The notes: generated by a model from the sequence alone, not told the origin. A DNA stretch of 64,000 bases from Tetrahymena thermophila SB210 (GCF_000189635.1 NW_002475974.1:62001-126000); one strand, 5' to 3'; numbered from the stretch's first letter, positions 26,601 to 40,479 are shown. Numbers and translations: made by a program.

Positions 26601-27791
26601 ATCTACCTGGAGTGCTATTTTATAATTATGCTTTGAGAACAGATTTAACTGTCCTATTTAAAAAGAAGTTTTTGAAATAATTAAATATGGGAACTTCTGC
26701 TTAAGCTCTTAGGGGATGATTAATTTATGGGTTAAACTGAATGTCTTTGATTTTTTTAATTAGTAATTAGAGGTTATTTTGCTAAACAACAAATTTAATC
26801 CTGCATTTGGTTTACATAATTTTTTCATTTTTATAAAATAAGTTGTAAACTAGCTAAATGAAATGACTGCTGTAACAAAAATAATTTATTTTTTCTAAAT
26901 ATTTTTAATAAATAATTTATAATTTAAATAGATAAGGCAATAAGATCTTTAACAATTTTTGAATTGTATTAAAAATTTGAGTTCATGGAATTTACTGAGA
27001 GGGACTATTTTAAAGTAAATTTTATTAAGACAACATTATTCTAAATTTTATATTTCAGTATTAAAAGTCCTTATTAAGATCATCTAAGTATTGATATAAA
27101 CACACTTGATAAAAGAAAAAGTAATCATTTCTCTCTTGTATAATAACCAGATATGTATAAATTATAGCTTCATACAAATAGAAGTAATTAAACTAGCCAT
27201 TCAAATTAAAGAACAATAGTAGCATAAACTCCAAATAAAGAGGAAAAATTAAAATTGCAGAGAGAATAGACTCCTATAAAATTTTATAATTCTGGAGCAT
27301 CAACTGCTTCTAATTCTGTTTTAATAAACAATAATGTATCTGTCTCTGCTTAGCATTTAAATAAAGAATTATATTCTGGTTCATAAACATCTTCTGCTTC
27401 ACTGAATAAATTTGGAAAACATATTTTATACTAAGGAAATAATAAGATTAAAAGTATGTCAAATTTAGACAAAGATGCTATTGGCTAAAATAATTCTTCA
27501 ATGAGTTAGTTTAATCTAAGTCAAAATACAAGCACTATTTAGCAATAATAAGCAGAATTATAAACAAGTTTTATTAATACAAAGACTAGTTTAAAAACTG
27601 ATACAAAATCAAGCAACTTAATTGTAAAAAATAGCTCAATAGGAAATTCTTAGTTGCTAAAATTTAAAATTGTTTAAAATAAATATAATGAATAATAAAA
27701 TTTGCATGACTTAAGAATGTAAAATTAGAAGAATTAAAAATAATATTTTAATAATGATAATAGATCAAGAAGTGAAAATAAGCTGCTTTGA
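23641..27791 (+). CDS. Large unrecognised helical and low-complexity protein, multi-exon
   Basis: ATG at 23641 (MEKSSKYCKIPEVKR) and TGA at 27789-27791, with at least five introns. The best supported introns are about 23931-23991, about 24354-24408 (phases fit) and about 24892-24956. Early exons are helical and ordered (HYHIDHPIFYTPTFRQDLKE at about 24,130; KYVPYWPEDDHMFRVD at about 24,810). The middle, about 25,000-25,800, is disordered and rich in Asn, Ser and Gln. Another helical block follows, about 25,850-26,200, and again about 26,500-26,720 (RLFLDLVSPDKRKKF). The last exon, about 27,060-27,791, is Ser/Asn/Gln-rich, with phrases such as KSMSNLDKDAIGQNNSSMSQ. The helical blocks might be HEAT/TOG-like, but this is a guess. 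Exon limits between 26,250 and 27,060 are unclear, and two genes instead of one cannot be excluded. Confidence 0.5.
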
Positions 27792-28633
27792 TTTAAATAA
27801 TATTACAATCAAAATAAAAATAACTTACAATCAATTTTCTAAATGTGAGAATTTTATAATTTTCAAATTTTTTGAAATAAACATTTTTTATTCGCTTCAA
27901 ATAAATATTCCTATTTTTCATCTACATTATCTTCTTAAAATTAGTATTAAAAAGTATCTAAATAAAATATTATTTTTAAAATTAATGAAATATTATATTG
28001 TATCCTTACATATACTTTAAAATATTTAAAAACTATTTAAATATATTTTGTTTTTCTTTTAGGGATATTTATTTATTAAATTTAAAATTTTATTTATAAT
28101 ATGTTGAAAAAAAATTTAATCAAATCAAAAATATCCTATGTTATTAATAATTTCAAAAAAATCATTAAATTTATTAATATGGTTAAAAATTGTTTTAAAT
28201 AATTTTTGAAAGTAAAATTTAGTTCTGCAAATAGTTAGAAATTAAAATTTTTTACCCTAAAGTTTGTTTTAATTTTTAAAGACACTTTTAATTTTAAATA
28301 TAAATTTAATTAATATTATTAGCATATTTAATGTTAAAAAACTTTCAGTTAATTTAAACAGATTTCATTTTACAATCTATCATAAAATTTTTTTAATTAA
28401 ATTATTTTTTACTTTAGTATTTGTATTATTTATTAAATATTTTTTTATTAGAATTATAATAAAATTAAATGAAAAAAAATATCTTTTTTAGAAATAAATT
28501 CGCTACATATTAAGAATAAATTATATAAAATTTAGAAAAATGTGCTCAAATCAATATAATTTATAAACTTAAATTTTATTAAATAAAAATTAAAACACTT
28601 TCTAACTTGATAAATTAATTAGAACTCTAGTAA

Positions 28634-28745
28634 AAATGTCTAAAAATAAATTTTTGCTGTAGAAGTATAATTAAATTAATATAAAATATATTATACTTTA
28701 TTAATAGATGATAAATACTCTACAGCAAAGTTATTTCTAAACATT
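28634..28745. repeat. Imperfect inverted repeat (hairpin 1)
   Basis: The left arm at about 28634-28669 contains TTTGCTGTAGAAGTATA. The right arm at about 28715-28745 contains ATACTCTACAGCAAAG and continues into TTTCTAAACATT, matching the left arm AATGTCTAAAAATAAA in reverse complement. The loop of about 45 nt is itself nearly all A/T and partly self-complementary. Confidence 0.6.
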
Positions 28746-28800
28746 AATTTATTAATTTTTATTATTTACTATTATTACAAAAATTTACTATTTATTCTTT

Positions 28801-28858
28801 CAGGTAGATTAATTTTGAATTATTTTCATTATTTTGTTAAAATAAATTAATCTTCCTG
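28801..28858. repeat. Short inverted repeat (hairpin 2)
   Basis: CAGGTAGATTAATTT at 28801-28815 and AAATTAATCTTCCTG at 28844-28858 are reverse complements with one mismatch, around a 28-nt AT-rich loop. It lies 56 bp after hairpin 1. Confidence 0.6.
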
Positions 28859-28944
28859 AGTTTAAAAAATTAAACTAAATAATTATTTGAATGTATTTAA
28901 AAGTATTAATAAAGTTAAAAGTTGTATTTGATTCTTACTAACTA

Positions 28945-29105
28945 ATTAAAGGAATAAAAGATTAAAAATACTTTAAATAGTTTATGAAATAAAACTCTAT
29001 GTTAAGTATTTTGCTCAATATAAATTAGATGATTTCGTAAACTTTTTGCAAGAGCACAATGAATTAGAAAAATTAGATAAAATTTATTTCAATTTTAATT
29101 AATTT
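28945..29105 (+). pseudogene. Coding-like fragment
   Basis: One plus-strand frame reads as a plausible protein piece, including YAQYKLDDFVNFLQEHNELE, with richer codon composition than the flanks. It has no convincing start, and downstream it runs into A/T-rich sequence. It may be an isolated exon or a gene relic. No function is suggested. Confidence 0.25.
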
Positions 29106-29414
29106 TAGCTTACACAGTAAACTAAATTAATTATTTTTATTTTAATAATTAATGGCAGTCTCTTTTTAATAATTTACATATTTTTATGTTTTAATTACTC
29201 CTTTGTTAACCCTTAAGCTTATTGGTTATTATTTTTTCATGCTATTTTAAAATCTATTAAGTAAATTTTTATGAAAAATTTTGATAATTAATTAATAATT
29301 AAAAAAGACTTTATCAATTAATAAAAAGGATAAAAAATATTGATTTTAAATTAATTATTAAAAATAGTTACGAAAAAATACCTAAAACATATTAAAACTT
29401 CTTAAGAAAAGTTA

Positions 29415-32400
29415 ATGAAAATATAAATTAGTCTTTATTCATTATTAATATGTTATTTCATTAGTAATATATTATTAGTTGATGCTAAATGGACAAATTT
29501 AATCAGAGATAGGAGCTAACTAAATTGTTAATTTAAAGAATAATCTAATAATCTCTTAATTTTTTCAAGTGCTTAATTAGGTATACAAAGTGCTGATAAA
29601 AGTTTTTCTTTATACGGTTGGTGGTAATTCTATATTGATAGTTCTCCTAGTAGGGTAATACTTACTTTTTCTGCTGACTAATTAAGTAGTAATATAAGTA
29701 ATTAACTTATAGTTTTAAAGTTAAACAAAAACTAATAATTTGAAATAACCATCCTTTAGAATTACTCTTTTTAAAGTTCGATTTCTTCTTTAAATTTATA
29801 AAGTTAATGGAACTTCATATTCCTGTCAATCACCAGGTAAGAAATATTTTTACATTAAGAGAGAGCTATTCAAAGATGTGAAAAAATAAATTAATACAAT
29901 ACATTTCAAAATTTTGCATTAATTTATTTTGCATACGAGATTTAATTACATCATAGAACTTAGTTCATTATTCATTTATATTTTATCTTAATACGTATTT
30001 AATAAATACATATTAATATTTTTTATTATTAAAAAAGAAATGACGATGGTAATCTTTCTGTAATTTTATAAAACGAAAAATCAATTTTTATTACACAAAC
30101 AATAATGCTTCCCTCATTTTCGTTGTAGAATAGTGCTAATTTTGGATTATTTCTAGACTACTATCCATTTGATTCAAGCTATTTATATCCATCAAGCTGT
30201 GCGTATGTTAGGAATCTTTACTTTTATTCTGGATAATAAATTCTACAAGATATTTAATAATATATGAGAAATGAGCCACAAATTTTAGCGCACTATTTAA
30301 TTAACTCACCAATATAATCTGAAATTTTAATGGATTCCTCAAACAATGAAAATAATGCAAAAATTATTAATTTCACATCTACAAATTATAATGCTGAAGC
30401 AAATACAAAGACATTAGATTTTAGTAAAGATAGCTATATTTAAATTCCTTAAACTATAAATCTATTTAATTCATAGGAGTTCATATTATCTTTTTACATA
30501 AAAATACAATAAAACAGTATTAATTGGAATTCATCAAGTAATGGCCCAAATATTTTGAGCTTTCTAAATAAGCAAAATGCTCTTTTACAGTTATATCTTA
30601 CAGGGGATTCTAGTCAACCTACACAAAATTTGAATATTAATATCTAAAATTCATAGATCTCTACAGGGATATAGCTTAACATAAATTAATGGAATCGTGT
30701 TACTATATCCTATTATTGTTACTTCGAAAGCAATAAATACTAGTATAGAATTGAAAAAAATTTCATAAATTTTTAATAAGCATTAAATAGATTAAACTCA
30801 TATTTTATTTATCAAATTTATATTTTTTTTACCACACAAAAAAAATTTTTTTTTATTAACAAACTAATTAATTAAGGTTACTTAGCTTTTTTATTTCAAT
30901 TAAAAAAGAAAAATCTGTAACTTAAAACTTTATTATCACTCAATTTACTTTTAAAGAATAATAAAGTATTTTTTAATAAAAAAAAGAATTATATTAAGAG
31001 TCTAAGATGATTTGCAATACCAAACATCTTTTATGAATTGCTTAGGAGGAGATAGCTATGATCTACTATTTTTTCAAAGATCAACTTTAATTCCTTAAGT
31101 AATATGGAATATTAGAGATATAATTTTGTTCAAAGGCTCATTAATGAGATTTTAAGATATTTAAGGATAAAATTGCAAATAATTAATAGGTACTCAAATA
31201 GAAAATGGAGATGGATATTGCTTATTATGTTTTTAAGGTTTTTATTTTGATGGAATAAGCCAATGCTTAGATATAAATATTTTAATACCAGACTAACAAC
31301 TGTATAATTAATAATTAAGGTAAGTTAGCAGAGATTTACTTTGTGTTAGTTAAAGCTTAAATAGATAAATTTAGGTTTCTGATAATACTTGCTAATGCTC
31401 ATCTTATAAATTATATATATATAATACTCTTTCGAGTTAAGAATGTTAAAGATGTAGTAATAACTGTGAGAAGTGTGGAGTGTCAGCAAATCAGTGTTTA
31501 AAATATAACAAAGGATATAATTCAGGTAAATTTATATATTTCAAATTTTATTTCAATTTAATTTTTAAATAAATAAGATGGAACTTGCAGTAAGTTTGAT
31601 AATGGGTTTTAATGTGTTGACTTAGTTGAAAATTATTAATTTTAAGAAACTGCTAACTTTATCAGCAATACTGATCTTTGTTCATAGAATAATAATTTGG
31701 CAATTGTTAGTTAAACTTAATTAAATAATTCAAAAGCAATAACTTTACAATTCACATCAAGCTTAGTTAATGGAAGTATAAATAACACTAGTTTTCCTTT
31801 ATTTTAGCTTTAAGATTTAGTTAATTTAGCAATCAATTTAGAGTTAGTAATTTTTTACAGATCAAACTAAAATTTAATTGAAATAAAAGTTTTTTTCAAT
31901 TCTTAATACAAAGTAATTTAATTTTAATAATTAATTAATGTTAATTTAATTTAATTTAAAAATATGAAGTTTTCGCTATTTTCAGGATTAGGCATTTAGC
32001 TATTTTATGTTTCAGTTGATTTAGAGTTATAGCAAATTTAAATTTATATTTTCCTAAACTCTAGTACGAAAATAATTTCCAGCCAAGCAACTACTGGTTT
32101 GTCGAACTTATTAACTTTTTAGTAGGTTTAGCTTAAATTTGGAGGGACACAAACAGTAGGGAATTATTGTAGCTAATACTTATCTAGATATTTTGTTTAC
32201 ATTAACTTCTCTACCTCTAGTATAATAGATAAAAGCTAATTAATGACACTGTATTAGGATAGTTTTAAATAATGGTTTATCTCAGATATATATAAGTATT
32301 TATCTATTATTTAATATGAGAGCAGTGACAAATCAATCAATAATTTAGTAAATAATCAAGCTATTTAATATACATCTAAAATTTCTATTTTCGGCATATT

Positions 32401-35400
32401 CGAAGTTTATTAAAACTAATAGATAAGTTTTGCTTAATAACCATTGTCAGATAATTAAATCTTGATTATCAACTTTCATTTTCAAATGAATATTAAAGAC
32501 ACTAATACTATTATTAATTCTAATGGGTGGACACTTTACTCTGCTTTGTAATCTTCAAACTCTTTAATGTCCCTACAATTATAATAAAGTTCTCTATTTA
32601 ATTTTGGCGAATATTACTTTAGGTTTTGTTTTTCAAGCAGCTGCTAAAATGTTAATTTTGTTAAAATACTTCTTGATTAATGGTATCATATAGTATTTAC
32701 TGTATAAAAAACATATTCATATAATTAATCAATAATTTTGACTCTAAAAATATGTTTAAACTATGCTTGTTAATCTTTTAATATTTAAGAAGTCTAATCA
32801 TCTTTTTCTCTATCAAATATTTCCTCCCACCGTTTCACAGGTCCTGCTGATATGTAATCATTATTTTAACTTTAATAAAATTAATTTTAAATATTTTAAT
32901 TTAGCCAATCTGTATTTAACCTGTATAGGATAGAAATATATTCTAATAATTACATTGCAATAGCAACAGATTATGGTTACTTTGATGATAACTGCTTTGT
33001 TTAGGTTAGCCCATAAAGCAAGACTAAAAATTGTTTATTATGCAAGCCAAACTATGTTTAAAAAAATTATGAATGTATCCCTTATGATAAAAATGATATA
33101 TGCTAAAATTCATAAAACCCATAAAGTTATTACTTTTATTACAAGTAATTTAATCAATGTATCTAAGTAAACAACCCAATTAAATATTGTGCTTAACTGA
33201 ATTCTACATATTTAAATTAATGTGAAGTATGCGTTTCTACAACAAGAGACCCAAATAATCAATGTTAATGCTACCCTTAATACTATGAATCTAATTAATA
33301 GGATTGTAAACCAATAGGTAAAGAGTATTTTAAATATATTGCAAAATTTATTTAAAATTTTTTTAATTTATAGATTGTAACTCTGTTTGCAAGTAATGTA
33401 AATACAATCCAAACAACTGCACTGAATGCTGGGAACCAACAAGAGATGTTTCTAAAAATTGTTAATGCAAAGATGGTTTTTATGAAGATAATTTATCCTC
33501 AAAATGTTTACGTATTATTTATTTTATTTATCAATTATAAAAATATATTTATCTACAAAAATAAAAGCTTGTGATCCAAAATGTAAAACATGTAAATACT
33601 CTTCAAATAATTGTCTTTCATGCATAAATAATTATATGAATGAGATTCCGACTTGTTAATGCTACGATGGATTTTTCTATGATTAAATAACATAAAGTTG
33701 TTAAAGTAATTGTTTCCTTTTTTTAATTTTTAAATTTTTTATTTTTTTTAAAGAATGTAATAGTGAATGTAGCAAATGTATAAATTATTCAAGTAATTGC
33801 ATAGAGTGTGCTATAAACCGAATTAATTATCCTAAATGTTAATGTCAAGTAGGATATAAAGAAAATTTACTAGGTGAATGTGTTCCAAATTAAATAGGCT
33901 GTAATGAAGATTGCGAAATATGTGACTCAGTTACTCCTAGTATATGTATTCAATGTAAAAGCTCAGAATAATCTGGAACTCAATGTTTATGCTAAGATAA
34001 AAACAAGTATAAAAGCTCTATATATTGTATCTAATGTTAGTCAAATTAGTATTTTGATAGTAAGTAAATGGTATGTTCTAATTGTGATCCTTCATGCTTA
34101 ACATGCAGTGGAGGTTAAAATAATGAATGTTTATCCTGTAGTTATAAATAAGAGTTAAACTCCTAAAAATAATGCTAATGCTAAGACTAGAATAACTTTA
34201 TAAATTAAAATGGCTTATGTGAGGAAGGTTTTGATATTAATGATGTAACTTTATAGAGTGATCTTCAAGTTACTTTTACTTTTTCAGAAGAAATTAATGT
34301 TTAAGATTTATCTCTTTTAAATTAAGGAATTAAGCTTTACTTAACACAAGTGAGTAGTACAAATTTCAATCAAGAAATAGTTTCTGCTTCTAAAAATTAA
34401 ATAATTATGAAAGTAAAAGTATTTTAAAGTGTCACATCTGAATACTTATATGTTATAATAAAAGATAACACAATTATTAGAAATGAGTAAAAAACAAAAT
34501 AGTTAAAGCCTAAATATAAACTTAAAAGTTACTATTTTAAAGTAGGTCCTTTGATATTAAAGACAAGTTAAGATTAAAAGGAAGCTATTGCTAAAATGAA
34601 CGAAATCTCTTAGTTTTTTTAGAATAATAATAATTAGATTTTGAATGTTATTTTCACTTTCATGAAAAGGTTTTTCATAATATTTTAGATTCTAAACACA
34701 ATTTAACCTATCTGCTTGATTTTACTTATCAATACTCAATTTCCTCCTAGTTTATATAGCTTTTTAAGGATATTTGGCTCATTTCTTTTTAAAAATGTAC
34801 CTGAAGAATAAAACTTGTCACAATAAAACATGTCTAAACAAAAATATAATTTTTGGTATTCTTTATTTAGTCTTAATGAGAACGAAATTATTTTACCTTC
34901 AAATCAAATCCTAATAAATTATGGACTTCTCAAAAATTTTTTATATGTAGCTTAAGATGCTATACTATAATATGCAATTATTTTTGTATTAATGTGCATT
35001 ATGTTTATAGTTTTTCATTATCTCAACAAAAAAAGATTTTACCTACTATAATCTTTAGATAACACATATACTTTGATAAATTTCAAAGAAGCAAAATATG
35101 TAGATAATATTATTTAAATTGTGATGAAGTTAAAGTGTTTAGTAATATAGCAAATTTTTGGACTGTTAGATTAGAGCTATTTATTGTTAGTTTTTGGAAT
35201 ATATCTCTAAATCTAATGCTCACTTGAAGAGTATGATTAGTCTACTTTTACTAGATTTGGACTTTATCTTTCTATTATTTTTGCTTTATTTCTATTATAT
35301 TATGGAGTAAGCTTGTTTATTGCACTGAGAGATAGAAATTTCAAAAGGTTGATTAACGAAAATCATGAAAAAGGAAACTTAGCCTTAGAAATATTTATTT

Positions 35401-36089
35401 AATATGATTTTTTTTCACGTAGCTATCATTTTATAGGATATCTAAAGAAAACAATCTTATGCTTCGTAGTTGTTTAGCTTATAAATTATCCTAATATTGT
35501 TGTTGCTGCTGTACCTATAATTAAAATTTGCTTTTTTATTTCATAGATCTATTTGAAGTCATTCAAAAATTAGAAACTTAAAATATACAAGATTATTGGA
35601 GATAGTATCCTAATTGTGTCATGGTTTTTAATAGCTATAAATCACTATTTATTCATCTACTTAAGAACTCTCGAAACGATTCCATAATATTATTTTAACC
35701 TTTACATGAATATAGGTCTTGTTACTGGAGTACTCATTTTCATATACAATGTGATATATTTCTTGATATTTATTCTGTAAAATGTACCTTTTGAGAAACT
35801 CATAAAAATTTGTAAACTTTCAAAAGGTTTGACATTGATAATTAATGTGGTAAAAAAATCAAATTCAAAAAAATCGAATTAAAAAGGATTAGAAATTAAA
35901 TAAGTAGGAATACCTCTCCATAATAAAAAAAGAAATATAATTTCAATAGGTAAAAAGATATATAAAAGCCCTAAAGTTTCAAAATAAATGTCAAAAAAAA
36001 TAGACATATTTTAATAAGCAAATTCATAAATCGATTTATCCTTAGGAGATATAGAGCTAGTCAATCAATAGACAATTAACCTAAAATGA
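29415..36089 (+). CDS. Giant Cys-rich multi-pass membrane protein of the secretory pathway
   Basis: ATG 29415 to TGA 36087-36089, roughly 1,950-2,000 aa after about eight introns (for example 29837-30037, about 31526-31577, about 32858-32903, about 33316-33373). It opens with a signal peptide (hydrophobic LYSLLICYFISNILLVDA). The ectodomain has stretches resembling LamG/concanavalin-like beta-sandwiches (DFSKDSYIQIPQTINLF with QWNRVTISYYC, about 30,420-30,720; again about 32,500-32,960). Furin/IGFBP-like Cys repeats of the CxxC type follow at 33,370-34,220 (CNSVCKQCKYNPNNCTECW, CDPKCKTCKYSSNNCLSC, CDPSCLTCSGG). The C-terminal part, about 34,650-35,830, holds several hydrophobic helices, then a basic cytosolic tail of about 80 residues. 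This architecture is typical of very large ciliate surface-protein families of unknown function. The exon junction near 30,770-31,000 is not resolved. Confidence 0.78.
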
Positions 36090-36635
36090 CATAAAATTCT
36101 AAAAACCTAAAATTCTCTTATTATAATTTTAAATAGTATAAAATTGATTTAAATTTTAAGGTACGAAATTGATTTTAATTTATAATTATAATTGTAACAA
36201 ATATATTTTATTTATTTATTTATTACTTGTATCAAATTTATCTTAACGTTTTAAATACATGAGAATCAAAGTTAAAATTTTATTTTTAAAACAAGGAGTA
36301 ATTTATTTGATTATAAATTTCTAAAAGATTGATTGAATTAAACTTATTATCTTGTATCAAAGAAAAATATTAAAACAAAATACAAAAGTTATAGATAGAT
36401 AGCATGAAACAACTTTTAATTAAAAATAGTTTTTAGGTTATCTACACCACTTTATTTGAGAAAAAGCGAAAATATTTTAAATATATTTCCTACATTTTAT
36501 CATATCATTTAAGAGGCTTCTTAGCAGCTCACGCTTTTAATTTTTTATCTTTTTTAAATAAATTAAAAAATTAATGAGTAAGTCTTATTTATTTATTTAT
36601 GCTAAAAGATAAGATTACATGAAAGGGTTTAAATA
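36090..36635. other. Convergent intergenic region
   Basis: AT-rich spacer between two 3' ends. Nothing beyond A/T runs and a short TTTA microsatellite near 36,210 is visible. Confidence 0.6.
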
Positions 36636-39600
36636 TCAACCTTAATGGGAAAATTCTCTAGAGTTTCCTTTGCCGCTCATATGGGTACCCATACGAACTG
36701 AACTCTTTCTACGCATCATAGAAGTGAAAGAACGATCCAACTTAGCTTGATCCATTTCTTCCTCTCTAAAAAGCTTAATTTTATTGAATAAGAAATTAGG
36801 GAATATTTTAATGACAACACCTACAACTAATGAACCAGCTCCAATACCAAGACAGATTAAATTTTATTCCCAAGTTAAAGGAGTAACACCAACATATCTA
36901 CCACCAAGATCAACTAAGAGGAATTATACTATAAATGTGATGATGATAACTACCCAGAAGAGAGCATTATTGAATAATCCTGCGAATATATTAATATCAC
37001 TCTTTTCTAATTTTCTAGCATTGAATTCATTAAAGACTTGCATGAAAACAAATGATTAGAAGAAAATTGTAAAATGTTAGGCTTAAACAGGATCATACTT
37101 TTCCATTTTGAAAGAATTAGGAACATTAAACCATTCAGGGCCCTTGAAGAGGAGCAAAGTAAGCATAATTATTTAATAAAGTGATTAACCAAAGATATTA
37201 CGCCACATATTAGGAGTAATAATACTTTCGTCTCTAGCATATGGTTTTCTTTCGAGTAATTTATCATTTGGAGGTTCAGTTGCAAGAGCCAATGATGCGA
37301 AGGTATCAATAATAATGTTTACCCTAGTTTTTATTTATTTAATTAAAATTATTAAAATTAAAATAGGATTTTTACCAAAGCATTTCAATAGAATTGAGAG
37401 GACTTCTTTTGAGAATAACAGCACCAGTGAATGACATGAAAAGGGCAACAATGTTAGCAGTTAATTAGAATTAAATAAACTTTCTGATTGAATCATAAAT
37501 GTTTCTTCCCCATTTGCATGCAGTAACGATACTTGCAAAATTATCATCCAATAAAATAATGTCGGCAGCATCCTTAGAAACTTCAGTACCTGCAATACCC
37601 ATAGCGAAACCAACATCTGCCTTTTTAAGTGCTGGGGCATCATTAGTACCATCTCCTGTAACGGCTACTACATGACCAATTTAGATTAAACCAGTAACTA
37701 AAGTGTATTTATCATCGGGAGTACTTCTGGCTAATACTTTTAATTCTCTTGCAATTGCTTTGAACATTTCAAGATTTTATACTCTAGAAGCACCTTTTTC
37801 AGCAACACTCTTTCCTTAAGGATTTTCATAAACGATACCTCCAACAATTTCTCTGAATTTCTTACCTTCCATAACTTCAAATCCTCCAGTGTTTCCAGAT
37901 TAGTTTTGGAATGTATTTGTTTTGGTGGATTCAGAGATAATGCCAGCTTCTTTAGCAATTGCAACAGCTGTATTTACCTTTATTTGAGTGAATAAAATTT
38001 TATTATTAAAATTATATGGGATTAGAAATATAAATTAGGTGAAGATGGATGAATGTTTATCAATCTTCTCTTTATTTAAACTGTTATTGATAAGTAATAG
38101 CAGAAATGAAATAATCAATTGAATTATAAAGTTATTACATTATCACCAGTGACCATTCTAACTGTTATACCAGCTGATTTACATTTTCTGACAGCTTCAG
38201 GAATTTCATTTCTCAAAGGATCTTTAATACCTGTAATAGCAATTAATGTCAAATCAGATTCAAGTACATTTTCTGTCAATTAATCATAATTAGGATTATA
38301 ATCAATATCCTTGTAAGCTAAAGCAAGTGTACGGAAAGCTTCATTAGAATATTTCAAAATAATTTGTTATTTAATCTTACTGGAATCTTCAATAGGTTTA
38401 AAATATGGTTCAGATTTTAGGATTTAATTTGAGCATTTATCCAAAATAGTTTCACTAGCTCCTTTGACATAAATACGTATTCTATTGTTAGGGAGTCTAA
38501 TAAGAACAGTCATTTTCTTTCTTGAAGAGCTGAAAGGAATGGTACGGAGAATCTAATTTTATTAACGTACTTTTACATAATTGTATCCCAAATTATCTGC
38601 TAATTCTAATAAGGCACATTCAGTTTTATTACCAATTTATTCAAACTTTCCGAAAGAGTTTTTAGTAGGATTAGCTGAAGAGTTTAAGCAGGCACATTCT
38701 GAGAAAAGCTATGCAAGTTAAGCAGGGATAAACTCAGGAGTAATATGAGGAGGCTTGTAATTTTAATTGTCAATATATAATCTTTGAACAGACATTATAT
38801 TTTGAGTAAGAGTACCAGTTTTGTCAGAGCAAATAGTTGTAGCACCACCCATAATTTCACAACTTTGCAACTATTTAACCAAGTTGTTTTCATCCTTCAT
38901 TTTGTTGACACTGTAAGCAAGAGCAATAGAAACAGCTAAAGGAAGACCTTCTGGGACAGCTACGACAATAATTGTAATAGAAGTCATAAAGGCTTTTATA
39001 ATGTAAGAGACTGTTTCAATGCATGTGAAACAGTGATGACCAAGGTAGATATCAATACCAAGATTTACGATCATAGCCAAAAGGGTAAGACCAGCAAAAA
39101 TTGTACCTACCTCACCTATTTGTTTTCAATATATAATAAATTTAAATTAAAGTGTTAAAAATTAATTTGTTGAAATACAAAATTGATTTGTTACTTAAAA
39201 ATTAATTTAAGAATTTATATTATATTAACAAACAAATAAATAACTAAAAAAATTGTAAACTTAAAAGTTAATTAAAACCAATTCAAAGTGAAATTATAAC
39301 TTTCATATGATTTCAATAAGAAATTTTAAATATCTTAAAATAAAAACATATATTTTCATTTTTATTTTTCAAAAATTTACCGATTTATTCTGCAATAGTT
39401 TCAAGCTTTAGCTAGAGAGGTGTGGGAGGTTGTTCTTCTTAAAGTCTTTCTCTTAGTTATCCTAATTGTGTATGAACTCCTACTGAACAAATCAACATTT
39501 TTCCACTACCTAAGATTTTTAAATTTAATTTTATTTAGAATTTATTTCTCATAATCTAACTAAATAATTAAATGGAATAAAAATTATTTCTTCATGTTAA

Positions 39601-40479
39601 AATCTTAGCAAAAAATATGAATCCAGAAATCAAAGGAGCTTAGATAATGAAGTTGGATTTTGAAAATAATGTGATGCATTTTAAGTAGTTTGAAAAATAA
39701 TAATAAATAAAATAAGTAGATAAGCGAATAAATATTTTACCATCCATAACTTTAGATCCACTGATCATAAAAGGTTATTGCTTCAAATTAGCTTAAGTCA
39801 TATTAAAGATTGAAATCTTAGGAATAAGATCAGATTCACCTGTAACACTAGACTCATCCATGTAAATTTCTGAGCCTTCTACTAAAATACCATCTACAGG
39901 AAGGAGATCACCTATTTGAATATGAAGAATATCTCCTACAACAAGTTATTTGACATCGATATAAACTATCTTATCATTACGAGTTACGTGAACACTCATC
40001 TCCTCTCTCTTTGCGTTAAGCTTCTAAAATTACTTTTCCTTTGCATAGTTATTACCAGCAGTGACTGATACAATTAAGATAATAGCAACCATAATAGCTG
40101 CACCTTCCATCCAACCAGAAGCCCAACCTTCATCTATTATACCTATTACAGTACTTACCAAAGCAGCAACGCAAAGAATTTAAAGCATGAAATCTTCAAA
40201 GCATTCTAAGACCATTTCTAAAAGAGAACTTGACTCTCTTTAAGGAGGTATATTAGCACCGAAACTGTTTTATCTTTCTTATATATCCTAAGGGGTACCT
40301 AAAATACCTCTTTAGGCATCGGTCCTTAGCATTTTCATAACACTATCAATACCAGCATAATCTTTATTTATAATCTTAATACTGTCGTGATCACGAACAT
40401 TATCTGGCTCAAAAAGTCTTTAGAGCTAAGCATTTTCAATGCCAAACGAAGATTAGATACTAGCTCTTTTACTACTCAT
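36636..40479 (-). CDS. Plasma-membrane-type Ca2+-transporting P-type ATPase (PMCA, P2B)
   Basis: Pumps Ca2+ out of the cytosol using ATP. ATG is at 40479-40477 ([16 protein letters not shown]) and TGA at 36638-36636, about 1,040 aa in five exons. Introns lie at about 39511-39741, 39113-39380, 37982-38145 and 37325-37374. Motifs in order: [10 protein letters not shown] (about 39,850; actuator domain TGES), [17 protein letters not shown] (about 38,930; M4 Ca2+ site), [11 protein letters not shown] (about 38,820; phosphorylated Asp), KGAS (about 38,460), MVTGDN (about 38,150), and [20 protein letters not shown] (about 37,640; hinge). The last helices follow. The cytosolic C-terminus is short and basic, with RRKSSVR near 36,700, a possible kinase or calmodulin-binding region. 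P2B type is inferred from the PEGLP context and GIKDP-type sequence. Ciliates have several PMCA paralogues. Confidence 0.94.

Larger units (their letters stand above)
27792..29414. other. Gene-poor spacer with inverted repeats and a coding-like fragment
   Basis: About 1.6 kb without a clear gene. It carries two adjacent imperfect inverted repeats and a short plus-strand stretch with coding composition, each listed separately. The rest is A/T runs. Confidence 0.55.
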
